Origin: CAADGY01 sp900696665
Lineage (GTDB): Bacteria > Acidobacteriota > Terriglobia > Bryobacterales > Bryobacteraceae
Assembly (NCBI GenBank): GCA_035063885.1
Contig: JAPSFM010000105.1
Coordinates: 1 to 18,596, forward strand
Direction: 5' to 3'
DNA length: 18,596 nucleotides
Position numbers and translations under genes: made by a program. Positions within the stretch are counted from its first letter, which is position 1. The number at the start of each line of letters is the position of its first letter. This document shows positions 7,289-13,736 of this stretch, one piece after another. The notes beneath the pieces were generated by a model, which saw only the letters and a program-made list of their open reading frames with translations, ran no database searches and was not told where the DNA came from.

Positions 7289-9088
7289 ATGAAAGAGTCT
7301 TCTGAATCACAGCAAGCAGTCCCACTGGATTTTCTGGGCGATTTGCGCCGGACTCATAGCTGCGGCGACCTGCGGGTTTCCGGCGCGGGCTCCCGGGCGC
7401 TTCTGATGGGGTGGGTTCACCGGCGGCGAGACCTCGGCGGCGTCATTTTCATTCATCTTCGCGATCGCGACGGCGTAACACAGATTGTTTTTCACGCGGA
7501 TGGCGAAGCTAAAGTGCACGAGAAAGCCGAACTGTTGCGCGCGGAGTACGTGGTCGCTGTCGAAGGAACCGTACGAAAGCGCTCCCCGGAAACGATCAAC
7601 GCGAATATTCCAACCGGCGAAGTGGAACTTGTCGCGGAGAAGCTCTGGATCCTGAATGAATCGCGCACGCCGCCGTTTCCGATGGAAGAGACCGTCGACG
7701 TCAGCGAGGATGCGCGCCTGAAGTACCGTTATGTCGACTTGCGGCGGCCGCGGATGCAGCGTAATATCATGTTGCGCTCGCAGGTATCGTTCGCCACGCG
7801 GGAGTTTCTGTACTCCCAAGGCTTCCTCGAAATTGAAACGCCGTTTCTGACGCGCTCGACGCCGGAAGGCGCGCGCGACTATCTTGTGCCCAGCCGCAAC
7901 CAGCAGGGCTGTTTCTACGCGCTGCCTCAATCTCCGCAACTCTTCAAACAACTGCTGATGGTGAGCGGCTTCGAGAAGTATTTCCAGATCGTGCGCTGCT
8001 TCCGCGATGAAGACCTGCGCGCTGACCGGCAGCCGGAGTTCACACAGATCGATATCGAAATGTCGTTTCCGCAGCAGGTAACGGTTTTCGAAGCGATTGA
8101 ACCGCTGCTCCAGCGCATTTGCGCCGTGGCCGGATATCAAATCGAAATTCCCTTCCAGCGCCTGACCTATGCAGAAGCGATGCGCCGGTACGGTGTGGAC
8201 AAACCGGATCTGCGCCTGCCACCATTCTGTCCGGTCGAAGACCTGTTTCCGAATGCCGGCCTGACCGCTGAGGGGTTGCCACTGGTCGCTATCAGGATTC
8301 CAAAGACCGGTGCACTTACCCGAAAAGAGCGCGACGAACTGAAAGCCTACGGTGCGGAGCGCGGCCTGCGTGTTTACGACGACGTCAAGCGCCTGGAGCG
8401 CGACTACCCGGAACAGCTTGCCGCAGTGCGCGAACGAACCGGCGCCTCCGAAGACGACCTACTATTGATAGCGGGATGGCCCGGGGCGCCGAAAGGACAG
8501 CGGCCGGACGAGAACGTCTACATGGCATGCGGGCAGTTGCGTCTTTTCGCCGGGCAAAAGTATAACGACCGGCATAAGCTCCTGAACCCGAAAGATTTTC
8601 GTTTCCTGTGGGTAGTAGACTTTCCGATGTTCGAATGGGACGAAGAGGAAAACCGCTGGAATGCGGCGCATCATCCCTTCACTTCCGTTCATGACGAAGA
8701 CCTGGAGAAATTGACAACCGACCCGGCGCACTGCCGTGCGAAGTCCTACGACGTCGTGCTGAACGGGGTCGAACTCGGATCGGGCTCCATTCGTATTCAC
8801 CGGCGCGACGTGCAGTCGAAAGTATTCGAAGCGCTCGGATTCAGCGAGGAGGAAGCCCGCCGCCGCTTTGGCTTCCTGCTGGAAGGGCTCGAATATGGAG
8901 CGCCGCCACATGGCGGCATCGCTCTCGGATTGGACCGGCTGGTGATGATCCTGGCGGGAGAGAATTCCATCCGCGAGGTGATCCCATTTCCGAAGACCGC
9001 GCGAGGTACAGACTTGATGTGCGATGCGCCTTCGGCCGTGCCCGAACGGCAGTTGCGGGAATTGGGAATTTCGCTTCGGAAAAAGTGA
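7289..9088 (+). CDS. aspS: Aspartyl-tRNA synthetase (bacterial type)
   Basis: Class IIb synthetase that charges tRNA-Asp; 599 residues, full length for the bacterial form. The N-terminal OB-fold anticodon-binding domain covers about 20-125 (GWVHRRRDLGGVIF). The catalytic core shows TPEGARDYLVPSR (191-203), ALPQSPQLFKQLLM, motif 2 FRDEDLRADRQPEFTQID (238-255) and motif 3 GIALGLDRLVMI (543-554). The bacterial GAD insertion lies at about 310-425. At the position of Pseudomonas aeruginosa His31, a marker of non-discriminating enzymes, this protein has Leu49, as in discriminating enzymes. This hints that it charges only tRNA-Asp, but it is not proof. It is the last gene of the carbonic anhydrase-hisS-aspS operon, and a hairpin follows directly. 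Confidence 0.97.
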   Translation: MKESSESQQAVPLDFLGDLRRTHSCGDLRVSGAGSRALLMGWVHRRRDLGGVIFIHLRDRDGVTQIVFHADGEAKVHEKAELLRAEYVVAVEGTVRKRSPETINANIPTGEVELVAEKLWILNESRTPPFPMEETVDVSEDARLKYRYVDLRRPRMQRNIMLRSQVSFATREFLYSQGFLEIETPFLTRSTPEGARDYLVPSRNQQGCFYALPQSPQLFKQLLMVSGFEKYFQIVRCFRDEDLRADRQPEFTQIDIEMSFPQQVTVFEAIEPLLQRICAVAGYQIEIPFQRLTYAEAMRRYGVDKPDLRLPPFCPVEDLFPNAGLTAEGLPLVAIRIPKTGALTRKERDELKAYGAERGLRVYDDVKRLERDYPEQLAAVRERTGASEDDLLLIAGWPGAPKGQRPDENVYMACGQLRLFAGQKYNDRHKLLNPKDFRFLWVVDFPMFEWDEEENRWNAAHHPFTSVHDEDLEKLTTDPAHCRAKSYDVVLNGVELGSGSIRIHRRDVQSKVFEALGFSEEEARRRFGFLLEGLEYGAPPHGGIALGLDRLVMILAGENSIREVIPFPKTARGTDLMCDAPSAVPERQLRELGISLRKK

Positions 9089-9094
9089 TGTGGC

Positions 9095-9116
9095 GGGCCG
9101 GCTGGAAAACCGGCCC
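9095..9116. terminator. Hairpin between convergent aspS and oxidoreductase gene
   Basis: GGGCCGG at 9095-9101 pairs perfectly with CCGGCCC at 9110-9116 around an 8-base loop. It starts 7 bases after the aspS stop and ends 15 bases before the stop of the convergent gene, so it may end transcription from both sides. A T-tract is weak on the plus strand (TGTTCTC). On the minus strand a TTTTT run comes only about 13 bases after the stem. The stem is strong, but classic intrinsic termination is uncertain. Confidence 0.55.
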
Positions 9117-9131
9117 TGTTCTCAGAAACGT

Positions 9132-10490
9132 TCAGGCCCTGACGGGCTTGTCGACTACTTTGAACTTCCTCTCGTCGAAGTACAGCACCTTGCCCTCGCG
9201 GAACGACTGTACCGACATCGTAATCAGCACCTGGGCGCGGGCAGCGGTCTCTACATCCAACGTCGGCTTCTGCCGTGTACGCATGCAATCGAGGAAATTC
9301 TCTACGTGGGTGATCATCGGATCGCGATCCTCCACCGGGATCTTGATTTCCGCGGCACCCCACTTGGCGGCATATTCGGGTGGGACACTGCGCTCACGGA
9401 GTTCGCGGTTATAAACACGCTTCTCGGGCTTCACGGTAATGTAAGGCGCATAGCCTTCAAACCGGCCATGCTCCACCATAATGAGCGAAGCGTCGTGGCC
9501 GCGGATGAGGCCGGGGATATGCTGCGAGTTCGCCATCGAAGAACTGAGCACCACGGAGTGGCCTTTCGAGTATTCGGCGATCAGGTGGAAGGTGTCCGGC
9601 ACCTCGCGATCGTGGAATACGTAAATTCCGCCACCGGCCATCACCTTGTAAGGGAACTGCGCCTCGCCCCAGCAGATATTCATGGGGGCAGCGACATGGA
9701 AAAACAAGTCCGTCGCAATGCCGCCGGAGTAGTCCCAGTACTTGCGGAAACGGAAAAAGCGGTCGGCGTCGTAAGGGCGCTTCGGCGCCGGACCGAGCCA
9801 CATCTTCCAGTCGATGTAGTTCTCGCCCTTGGCATCGGGCCCAGCCTGTTCGTCGATGGGCCAGTTCCATTCGCCTTCCGTTGAATTCCGGTGGTAGGAA
9901 CCCTGGCTCATGATCATCTGGCCGATCATTCCGTCGGCAATGGCCTTCTTCGCCTTATGCCACTGATCGCCAGAAGTGGTCTGTGAGCCCACCTGGAGGA
10001 CACGCTTCGTCTCCTTCACGGTATCGATGAGCTGTTTGACCTCCTCGATGGTATGGCACATCGGTTTCTCGAGATATACGTCTTTGCCGCGGTCCATCGC
10101 TTCCAGCGCGATCTTGGCATGCCAGTGGTCGGGTGTGGCAATGATGACGGCGTCCACGTCGTTCCGGTTGATGATCTCGCGGTAGTCGAGGTAACCATCG
10201 CATTTGTGGAACTCTTTGTTTTCGTCCACGCGCTTCTGATACACGTCGCAGACGCCGACAATCTGTGCGTTTGCCGGACCCTGACCGGCTTTCGCGAAAG
10301 TTCTCGCAACGTAGGTACCGCGTCCGCCGACGCCAATGGCCGCTACGTTAATCCGGTCGTTTGCGCCAAGCACACGCCCGGCAGCCATTTTGCCCGGCTT
10401 TGCCAGCGCGGTTCCTGCTAAGCCAAAAGCGGCCGACATAGCACCGGTGTTTTTAAAGAAATCTCTGCGGTTGAGAGAATTGCCTGACAT
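9132..10490 (-). CDS. Tat-exported Gfo/Idh/MocA-family oxidoreductase
   Basis: Predicted NAD(P)-dependent sugar or inositol-type dehydrogenase of 452 residues, starting at ATG10490 with a good AGGAAGGA ribosome site 6 bases upstream. The ORF extends 13 codons further up without support. NRRDFFKNTG at 7-16, then a hydrophobic stretch ending TALA, is a twin-arginine signal, so the folded, cofactor-loaded enzyme is sent to the periplasm. The Rossmann motif is AAIGVGGRG (50-58). CDVYQKR (81-87) follows beta-2, and IIATPDHWHAKIALEAM (116-132) and the EKP motif (141-143, with the catalytic Lys142) match the family. The C-terminal alpha/beta domain with GGIATDLFFHV (256-266) is like GFO_IDH_MocA C-terminal domains common in Acidobacteriota and Planctomycetota. 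The substrate is unknown. It is divergent from the Nudix gene and probably a single-gene transcript. Confidence 0.92.
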   Translation of the reverse strand: MSGNSLNRRDFFKNTGAMSAAFGLAGTALAKPGKMAAGRVLGANDRINVAAIGVGGRGTYVARTFAKAGQGPANAQIVGVCDVYQKRVDENKEFHKCDGYLDYREIINRNDVDAVIIATPDHWHAKIALEAMDRGKDVYLEKPMCHTIEEVKQLIDTVKETKRVLQVGSQTTSGDQWHKAKKAIADGMIGQMIMSQGSYHRNSTEGEWNWPIDEQAGPDAKGENYIDWKMWLGPAPKRPYDADRFFRFRKYWDYSGGIATDLFFHVAAPMNICWGEAQFPYKVMAGGGIYVFHDREVPDTFHLIAEYSKGHSVVLSSSMANSQHIPGLIRGHDASLIMVEHGRFEGYAPYITVKPEKRVYNRELRERSVPPEYAAKWGAAEIKIPVEDRDPMITHVENFLDCMRTRQKPTLDVETAARAQVLITMSVQSFREGKVLYFDERKFKVVDKPVRA

Positions 10491-10560
10491 CCTTGGTCCT
10501 TCCTGATGCCGCCGCAAACTTTGGCGCACCCACAGAATTCGGATTGAAAATACCTATTCC

Positions 10561-10588
10561 AGTGTACTCCTATATGCGGGTGAATCAA
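10561..10588 (-). promoter_or_regulatory. Candidate sigma70 promoter for the oxidoreductase gene
   Basis: On the minus strand TTGATT (10588-10583) is followed after 16 bases by TACACT (10566-10561). Both are reasonable matches to -35 and -10. The predicted transcript starts near 10554, about 64 bases before the oxidoreductase ATG. The -35 lies inside the palindrome at 10581-10595, so a bound regulator would be expected to block it. Confidence 0.4.
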
Positions 10589-10595
10589 AGATTCA
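10581..10595. promoter_or_regulatory. Candidate operator, 15-bp perfect inverted repeat
   Basis: TGAATC-AAA-GATTCA is a perfect 6-3-6 inverted repeat in the 131-base divergent gap between the oxidoreductase and Nudix genes. It covers the candidate -35 of the oxidoreductase promoter and lies 27 bases before the Nudix start codon, so one factor could control both genes. A TATAAA hexamer at 10606-10611 on the plus strand is too close to the Nudix ribosome site to be trusted as a -10. The binding factor is not identified. Confidence 0.4.
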
Positions 10596-10621
10596 AGCAT
10601 CCGGGTATAAAGGAATTAGAA

Positions 10622-11509
10622 ATGGCGGACGCAGACGCAGCCGTAGCAATCCTCCATGCGCGGAACAACCGGGAATCGGTTCTGTTGATCCGGCGGGTGG
10701 AACGCGAGAAAGACCCATGGTCCGGACACTGGTCGTTTCCCGGAGGGCGGTGCGATCCCGGCGACCGCGACCTGCTCGACACCGCGCTACGCGAACTCGA
10801 AGAGGAATGCGGCATACGGCTGGAGCGCAACCACATGGAAACCGCGCTTCCGCTGGCAGTGGCCCGGCGGAGGGGGGGCCGGCCCCTTCTGGTAGCTCCG
10901 TTCGTGTTCCGCATCGACGACGAACTGCCCACCGCTCTTCAGGAGTGCGAAGCGGTGGAATCTCGATGGGTGCAGCTCAGCGAGTTGCGCGAACCGGGCC
11001 GGCACCGGTTTGTATCTGTTCCCGGGCGTCCTGTCGAACAGCAGTTCCCAGGCATCGAACTCGATCCGGTTCCGCTCTGGGGGTTTACCTACCGCCTGAT
11101 CACGGATTGGCTCGGGCTGGTGCAATATTCGGGACCACTATCGCACGCCGCATTCGAAACAGCATCCGCGCTGCTAAGGTTGCTGCTTGCCAATGGTTCT
11201 GTCTTGACGCACGGCTGGGCGGAGCGCGCCGTGCATCAAACCTGGCTTGGACAGCAGACCGTACGAATGGCAGCCATTGAAGATGAAATTCCCGTACCGT
11301 CGGTTCTGGCCTACTTCTCCACCCCGCAACTTCGGGTCCCGGCGTTGAACGCGATCGAGATCCGCCGGGAGTTCCTGCGCCTCGCCGGTCTGGCCTACGA
11401 AGAATACTGGATCTGCGGCCATGGCGGGCTGGGCTGCGGCAGCCCTCTATTGGACAAAGAACGCGAGCCCCTCGCCGCCACCACGGATGAAATCGTGGAT
11501 CTACAGTAA
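10622..11509 (+). CDS. Nudix hydrolase, CoA-pyrophosphatase-like, with uncharacterised C-terminal region
   Basis: A 295-residue protein. ATG10622 is chosen because AAAGGA lies 7 bases upstream and the Nudix fold begins at once (AAVAILHARN). The ORF is open further upstream, but through the promoter region. DPWSGHWSFPGGRCDPGD (31-48) followed by RELEEECGI (57-65) is a Nudix box of the CoA diphosphatase (NudL/NUDT7) style, with the catalytic Glu pair present. The Nudix domain should end near 160 (PLWGFTYRLITDWL). Residues about 165-295 have no domain I recognise. They are partly helical (AAFETASALLRLLLA, IRREFLRLAGLAYEEYWI) and contain the motif CGHGGLGCG (265-273). Hydrolysis of CoA or another nucleoside diphosphate derivative is inferred only from the box. 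The beta-lactamase-like gene follows after 44 bases on the same strand. Confidence 0.85.
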   Translation: MADADAAVAILHARNNRESVLLIRRVEREKDPWSGHWSFPGGRCDPGDRDLLDTALRELEEECGIRLERNHMETALPLAVARRRGGRPLLVAPFVFRIDDELPTALQECEAVESRWVQLSELREPGRHRFVSVPGRPVEQQFPGIELDPVPLWGFTYRLITDWLGLVQYSGPLSHAAFETASALLRLLLANGSVLTHGWAERAVHQTWLGQQTVRMAAIEDEIPVPSVLAYFSTPQLRVPALNAIEIRREFLRLAGLAYEEYWICGHGGLGCGSPLLDKEREPLAATTDEIVDLQ

Positions 11510-11553
11510 ATTTGGAATCCGCAAGCGGCGCCGGCGGGATATATTTATGAACG

Positions 11554-12441
11554 ATGCGCATTCTGCTGCTTCTCACTCTGGTGTTATCCGCCGCCGCTCA
11601 GCCGCTCGAAACCCGCATTCGTCAGCGGATCAGCACGTTCCCCGGCTCCGTATCGCTCTATGCAAAGAACCTGGATACCGGAGTCACCTTCGGTATCCGG
11701 GAAACCGAACCCACCCGTACGGCTAGCACCATCAAGTTCCCGATAATGATCGCTGTGTTCGACGCAGTGGCGCGGGGAAAAGCCAAGTGGACTGAGCCGT
11801 TGACCCTCACCGCCGCCGAGAAAGTCTCCGGCAGTGGAATCCTTGGCAACGAAATTTCCGATGGAGTTCAGCTTCCGCTTCGGGACGTGATGCACCTGAT
11901 GATCGTCGTAAGCGATAACACCGCGACGAACATGATTCTGGAGCGCTTCACCGCCGATGCGGTGAATGCTTATTTGGATAGGATCGGCATCCGCACGACC
12001 CGTTCACTGCGAAAGGTCCGCGGGAACGGCAAGCAACTGAAAACCGCCGCGGGCTGGTCCGCTGCAGGTAAATTGCCGGAAAACGAAAAGTACGGGTTGG
12101 GTGTTTCGAGTCCGCGCGAGATGGTGACTCTGCTCGATCGGCTCGAGCGCGGCGAACTGGTCAGTGCTGAAGCTTCCGCCGAGATGATCGCGGTTCTCAA
12201 ACGCTGCCAGGGCGACACGGGCATACGCCGCCGTTTTCCTGGTGTTCCCATCGCAAACAAGACCGGCTCCTTGGATACGTTTCGCGCCGATGTGGGCATT
12301 GTTTATTCGAAAAACGGCCGCATCGCGATGGCGCTCGCGGTCGAAGGAATTCCAAAGGTGGATTACGGCCCGGACAACCTGGGCTCCATACTCATCGGCG
12401 ATCTCGCCGCGATCCTGGTGGATGGCCTTGCGAAGCCGTGA
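11554..12441 (+). CDS. Exported class A beta-lactamase-fold serine hydrolase
   Basis: A 295-residue exported protein of the beta-lactamase/transpeptidase fold (Beta-lactamase2 type). Residues 1-15 form a signal peptide (MRILLLLTLVLSAAA). The nucleophile motif S58-T-I-K61 is in TASTIKFP, SDN is at 120-122 (VVSDNTATNMIL) and KTG at 236-238 (IANKTGSLD). SPREMVTLLDRLERG (186-200) matches the helix after the omega loop. The omega loop itself (about 160-185) is unusual: no clear E-x-x-L-N carrying the Glu166 needed for deacylation can be placed, only PENEKYG. Penicillinase activity is therefore uncertain, and it could be a penicillin-binding esterase-like protein. No strong ribosome site is seen before ATG11554. 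It lies between the Nudix and SMP-30 genes, 24 bases before the latter. Confidence 0.85.
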   Translation: MRILLLLTLVLSAAAQPLETRIRQRISTFPGSVSLYAKNLDTGVTFGIRETEPTRTASTIKFPIMIAVFDAVARGKAKWTEPLTLTAAEKVSGSGILGNEISDGVQLPLRDVMHLMIVVSDNTATNMILERFTADAVNAYLDRIGIRTTRSLRKVRGNGKQLKTAAGWSAAGKLPENEKYGLGVSSPREMVTLLDRLERGELVSAEASAEMIAVLKRCQGDTGIRRRFPGVPIANKTGSLDTFRADVGIVYSKNGRIAMALAVEGIPKVDYGPDNLGSILIGDLAAILVDGLAKP

Positions 12442-12465
12442 CGCCGGGCCGGTAGACTGAAACTC

Positions 12466-13386
12466 ATGAAAACCGTCTGCGTATTCCTGCTGATTCTCTT
12501 CGCCGTAAGCGCCCAGGAGTTGGAAGTTGCGACGACTGTGGCTTTTACGGAAGGTCCAACGGTGGACCGCGATGGCAACGTGTACTTCACCGAAACCATG
12601 TCACACCGCATTATGAAGCTCACGAGCGATGGTGTGCTGTCGACTTACCGCAAAAACAGCAATGGCGCCAACGGGCTGGTGATCGATTCACAAAACCGCT
12701 TGATCGCGTGCGAAGCAGGCGCCCGGCGGCGTGACAGCGGCCAGGCCGGGGGAAAACCCCGTGTGACGCGTACCGATCTCGCTACAGGTGAAGTGGAAGT
12801 GCTCGCGGAAAGTTTTGAAGGGCGTCCTTTCAACGGACCCAACGATGTGACGCTGGATGGGAAAGACCGGCTCTATTTCACCGATATGCCCGGGCAGGCG
12901 GTGTATCGTATCGACGCGCCGGGAAAAGTGGTCCGGCTACTGGCGGCTCCCGAGATCCAGAGACCGAACGGGATTCAAGTAGCGCCGGACGATCGCACGC
13001 TGTACCTCATCGAAGCAAATGGCGCCGAGGGTGGCGCCCGAATGATTCGCGCTTACGATCTGCTGGCCGATGGAAGCGTCCGCAACATGCGCGTACATTA
13101 CAACTTCTATCCGGGTCGCAGCGCGGACGGGATGAGCATCGATGTGGACGGGAATCTGTATGCCTCGGCGGGGCTGCACCGGCGCCGGGGCACCAGCGAA
13201 ACCCTCGACACGAAGTGCGGTGTGCATGTCATTTCTCCGCGAGGAAAGCTTCTGAAGTTCATTCCGGTCCCGGAAGATACGATCACCAACAACGCGTTCG
13301 GCGGCCCGGATGGGAAGACGCTCTATATAACAGCAGGCAAAACCTTATTCAGAGTGCGGGTGGATCGCCCCGGTTTGCCGCGCTAA
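12466..13386 (+). CDS. Exported SMP-30/gluconolactonase-like beta-propeller protein
   Basis: A 306-residue protein with a signal peptide (MKTVCVFLLILFAVSA, 1-16) and a six-bladed propeller of the SMP-30/gluconolactonase/LRE family. The expected divalent-metal ligands are visible: Glu29 (FTEGP), Asn126 (NGPNDV) and Asp221 (SADGMSID). Asn168 in RPNGI is also conserved. Blade turns repeat as DRDGNVYFTE, DGKDRLYFTD and DVDGNLYAS. Members hydrolyse sugar lactones or related esters, and this one would act in the periplasm. The substrate is not readable. It starts 24 bases after the beta-lactamase-fold gene, so co-transcription is likely, although its ribosome site is weak. A short CGCTA/TAGCG hairpin overlaps its stop codon (13381-13397) but lacks a T-tract. 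Confidence 0.9.
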   Translation: MKTVCVFLLILFAVSAQELEVATTVAFTEGPTVDRDGNVYFTETMSHRIMKLTSDGVLSTYRKNSNGANGLVIDSQNRLIACEAGARRRDSGQAGGKPRVTRTDLATGEVEVLAESFEGRPFNGPNDVTLDGKDRLYFTDMPGQAVYRIDAPGKVVRLLAAPEIQRPNGIQVAPDDRTLYLIEANGAEGGARMIRAYDLLADGSVRNMRVHYNFYPGRSADGMSIDVDGNLYASAGLHRRRGTSETLDTKCGVHVISPRGKLLKFIPVPEDTITNNAFGGPDGKTLYITAGKTLFRVRVDRPGLPR

Positions 13387-13505
13387 CTTAACTAGCGGCT
13401 ATCCCCAACAATCGGACTCCGTATTCCCCTCTCCAGGCTATGCCGCCGCTTCGGCTTCCTGCCGCATGCTTATTCCAGCGGGGGACCGAACCCGGACCTG
13501 CTCAA

Positions 13506-13511
13506 GAAGGA
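13506..13511 (+). promoter_or_regulatory. Strong ribosome binding site of the lysine-rich peptide gene
   Basis: AAGGAG, ten bases before ATG13522, is one of the best Shine-Dalgarno sequences in the window and is the main support that the short downstream frame is translated. The 119 bases between the SMP-30 stop and this site show no convincing sigma70 promoter. Confidence 0.7.
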
Positions 13512-13521
13512 GAAAACAAAC

Positions 13522-13692
13522 ATGACACGCAAGATCTGGATGGCGGCTGTCCTGGCACTCGCCATGGTGGGCGGAACGTTTGCACAGACGCCGCCTTCCC
13601 AGCCGGAGAAGACCGTGAAGACTGAAAAAGCGAAGAAACACAAGAAGGTGAAAAAGTCGGACAAAAAGCCTTCGACATCATCCACACAATAG
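13522..13692 (+). CDS. Small secreted lysine-rich peptide (56 residues)
   Basis: The frame ATG13522 to TAG13690-13692 encodes 56 residues. The N-terminus, MTRKIWMAAVLALAMVGG then TFAQ, is a clear signal peptide with probable cleavage after FA at 20-21. The mature part is about 35 residues, highly basic (ten lysines between positions 30 and 49, including KKHKKVKK), with no hydrophobic core, and Ser/Thr-rich at the end, so it is probably unstructured. I do not recognise a named family. Composition and size recall acid-shock (Asr-like) peptides and the short secreted Lys-rich proteins common in Acidobacteriota genomes. The function is not known. It has a strong ribosome site and lies 44 bases upstream of the aminoacyl-phosphatidylglycerol synthase gene on the same strand, so it may share that transcript. 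Confidence 0.7.
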   Translation: MTRKIWMAAVLALAMVGGTFAQTPPSQPEKTVKTEKAKKHKKVKKSDKKPSTSSTQ

Positions 13693-13722
13693 TCTGGACC
13701 GGGTCCCAAAGCGGCACACCTT

Positions 13723-13727
13723 GGAGG
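13723..13727 (+). promoter_or_regulatory. Ribosome binding site that decides the synthase start
   Basis: GGAGG directly abuts the first in-frame ATG (13728), leaving no spacing. It lies 9 bases before the second ATG (13737). The second ATG is therefore the likely start of the membrane synthase gene. Confidence 0.6.
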
Positions 13728-13736
13728 ATGGAAGAC

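Noticed and set aside
9024..9884. 286-codon plus-strand open frame running from the aspS end across the oxidoreductase gene
   Set aside because: It crosses the terminator hairpin, overlaps two well-supported genes and has no family signature.
13381..13397. CGCTA/TAGCG hairpin at the SMP-30 stop codon as a terminator
   Set aside because: Only five base pairs, a 7-base loop and no T-tract.
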